From Porphyromonadaceae bacterium UBA7180 (GTDB lineage Bacteria; Bacteroidota; Bacteroidia; Bacteroidales; Muribaculaceae): a stretch of 21,376 bases of DNA. Within the stretch, counting starts at the first letter, position 1. Every line of letters begins with the position of its first letter. The position numbers and the translations under genes are program-made. The stretch covers positions 32,412-53,787 of the forward strand of contig DKVK01000053.1 in the NCBI GenBank assembly GCA_002491165.1, written 5' to 3'. The notes beneath the pieces were generated by a model. It had not been told where the DNA came from. It did not search any database and worked only from the letters and a program-made list of their open reading frames with translations. Shown one piece after another: positions 20,459 to 21,376 of the stretch.

Positions 20459-21196
20459 ATGAAACCCGATAATCCCCTCACCGCCCATTTAGTTTTGGCG
20501 TTTTTGCTGTTGCCGACGACGGCTTTTGCGGCTGCCGGTTTTGCTGACCGCGCGGCTGACTACGAGCAATGGATGTTGCCGGCGTATTACTATTGTGGCA
20601 TTTTTGGCCTGACGTTTTTATGCGTATTATTTGGCTTGTCATTGGTCTGTAAAACAAAAATACGAAAAACCGCAGGCAAAATTTCATCATATCTCGTACA
20701 TCATAATAGATTGCAGGCAATCATTGTTGCCGGACTTCTTTTAGCAATACCGCTCGGAATAATCGAATACGCATTAAGTGAGATTGCAGGTTTGCTATTC
20801 CTATTCCCGGAATTCGCTTCAATGATTATATTCCCGATTTGTCTCGTAGAACGCAATTTCAGAGAAAAATGCTTGTTATCACCATTTTACATAAAATGGT
20901 CTCTTATTGTAACAATCTCCGCAATTGCCGCCTCACTCCTGTTTATTGTTTTGACAAATTTTGATATGCTTTCTGGCACAGATATTACATTCCTTACACG
21001 CTCGGGACGGTCGCATCATGGACACGCTGAACTGACTCACCCTTACGACAGTATAATGAAAATCTGGGAGATACCTCTTTTCTTCATCGCGGAGATTCTT
21101 GTCGTCCTCATTGTATATTCGATTAAATTGTCAATCAAATACTTGCGCCGCAAACTCTTTGGGATTCGGCATCGCGGACAACGCCGGAAATATTAA
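20459..21196 (+). CDS. Orphan multi-pass membrane protein
   Basis: This 245-residue protein is not recognised. It begins with a signal-like segment to about residue 27 (LVLAFLLLPTTAFAAAG). Hydrophobic spans follow at about 43-63 (CGIFGLTFLCVLFGLSLVC), 87-107, 108-128, 146-166 and 210-231. A soluble loop at about 170-205 contains HHGHAELTHPYD, and the tail is basic (RRKLFGIRHRGQRRKY). Base composition is well below that of topA and nearby genes, which hints at later acquisition or weak selection. The promoter upstream is good. The SRP RNA promoter begins 25 bp after its stop. No partner gene or motif suggests a function. Confidence 0.7.
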   Translation: MKPDNPLTAHLVLAFLLLPTTAFAAAGFADRAADYEQWMLPAYYYCGIFGLTFLCVLFGLSLVCKTKIRKTAGKISSYLVHHNRLQAIIVAGLLLAIPLGIIEYALSEIAGLLFLFPEFASMIIFPICLVERNFREKCLLSPFYIKWSLIVTISAIAASLLFIVLTNFDMLSGTDITFLTRSGRSHHGHAELTHPYDSIMKIWEIPLFFIAEILVVLIVYSIKLSIKYLRRKLFGIRHRGQRRKY

Positions 21197-21220
21197 AATT
21201 TGAAAAAAAGAGAGGGAAAA

Positions 21221-21252
21221 TTTGGTGGGGACGGAAAAAGGTTGTAACTTTG
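21221..21252 (+). promoter_or_regulatory. Strong promoter of SRP RNA
   Basis: TTTG (21221-21224) and TAACTTTG (21245-21252) are spaced by 20 bp. The spacer GTGGGGACGGAAAAAGGTTG matches that of the tRNA-Asp promoter at 18 of 20 positions. Runs of A lie just upstream, like an UP element. Confidence 0.9.
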
Positions 21253-21256
21253 CAGC

Positions 21257-21351
21257 GGGTAAGTCCTACGCGACTCTGCTCCCCTAATCCCCCAGGTCTT
21301 GACCGAAGCAAGGGTACGGGTTGAGCTAAGTGCGATGTAGTAAGCTTGCCC
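21257..21351 (+). ncRNA. ffs: Signal recognition particle RNA, small bacterial (4.5S) type
   Basis: The SRP RNA pairs with Ffh to deliver membrane proteins. About 95 nt form a long hairpin: GGGTAAG at the 5' end pairs with CTTGCCC at 21345-21351 (one G-T pair). The apical region reads CCAGGTCTTGACCGAAGCAA, matching the helix 8 pattern AGGTC, loop, GAAGCA that binds Ffh. Promoter distance fits the 5' end. Exact ends are estimated to within a few bases. Confidence 0.87.
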
Positions 21352-21355
21352 ACCT

Positions 21356-21376
21356 GCCTCTTTAGCTCAGTTGGCC
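21356..21376 (+). tRNA. tRNA, 5' part only
   Basis: GCCTCTT-TA-GCTCAGTTGGCC has the acceptor arm, positions 8-9 and D-arm of a tRNA, cut by the window edge. It begins about 4 nt after the SRP RNA and is probably in the same transcript. The anticodon is not visible; the 5' end resembles Bacteroidales tRNA-Thr, but this cannot be confirmed here. Confidence 0.85.

Overview
This is a chromosomal window from a Bacteroidales bacterium, most likely a GC-rich gut lineage such as Muribaculaceae. The evidence is the recurring promoter form (TTTG about 20 bp before TAnnTTTG), nearly absent Shine-Dalgarno sequences, a long-form IspG, lone membrane ferredoxin and RelA/SpoT genes of Bacteroidetes type, and a secreted protein with a Por-secretion-like tail. 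The family-level placement is an inference.

Layout. (1) 1-4464, minus strand: a tightly packed operon running lipoprotein, RluA-type pseudouridine synthase, degenerate PAP2-like membrane protein, purE, ispG (ispG runs off the left edge). (2) 4580-5598, minus: a lower-GC secreted protein with its own terminator. (3) 5599-6275: a long intergenic stretch with a 155-bp inverted-repeat element, then a promoter and a structured leader. (4) 6276-9589, plus: a RelA/SpoT homologue with an intact hydrolase and a degenerate synthetase, then two secreted proteins that overlap each other (LPP20-like and Sel1-repeat). (5) 9687-10268, minus: the truncated end of a peptidase-type bacteriocin-export ABC transporter plus a small membrane ORF. 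(6) 10368-11697, minus: a membrane protein and a small secreted protein, with a clear terminator. (7) 11698-12133: a non-coding stretch rich in short palindromes. (8) 12134-15388, minus: aroQ, an O-methyltransferase, rbfA, a LolC/E-type permease and a repeat-built coiled-coil protein. (9) 15438-15663, minus: tRNA-Asp with its own promoter and terminator. (10) 15829-20214, plus: a membrane 4Fe-4S protein, thyA and topA. (11) 20382-21376, plus: an orphan membrane protein, SRP RNA (ffs) and the first bases of a tRNA.

Most genes are housekeeping: isoprenoid, purine, shikimate and thymidylate synthesis, ribosome maturation, lipoprotein export, DNA supercoiling, protein targeting and (p)ppGpp turnover. 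No complete new defence, conjugation or biosynthetic system is visible. The most notable signals are non-coding. They are two stable-RNA promoters that share almost their whole spacer, a dispersed GCCTC/GAGGC palindrome family, the 155-bp inverted-repeat element, a pair of leaders with the same GTTTTTAT/ATAAAAAC inverted repeat at the same distance from ATG, and a possible Shine-Dalgarno-masking hairpin before topA.
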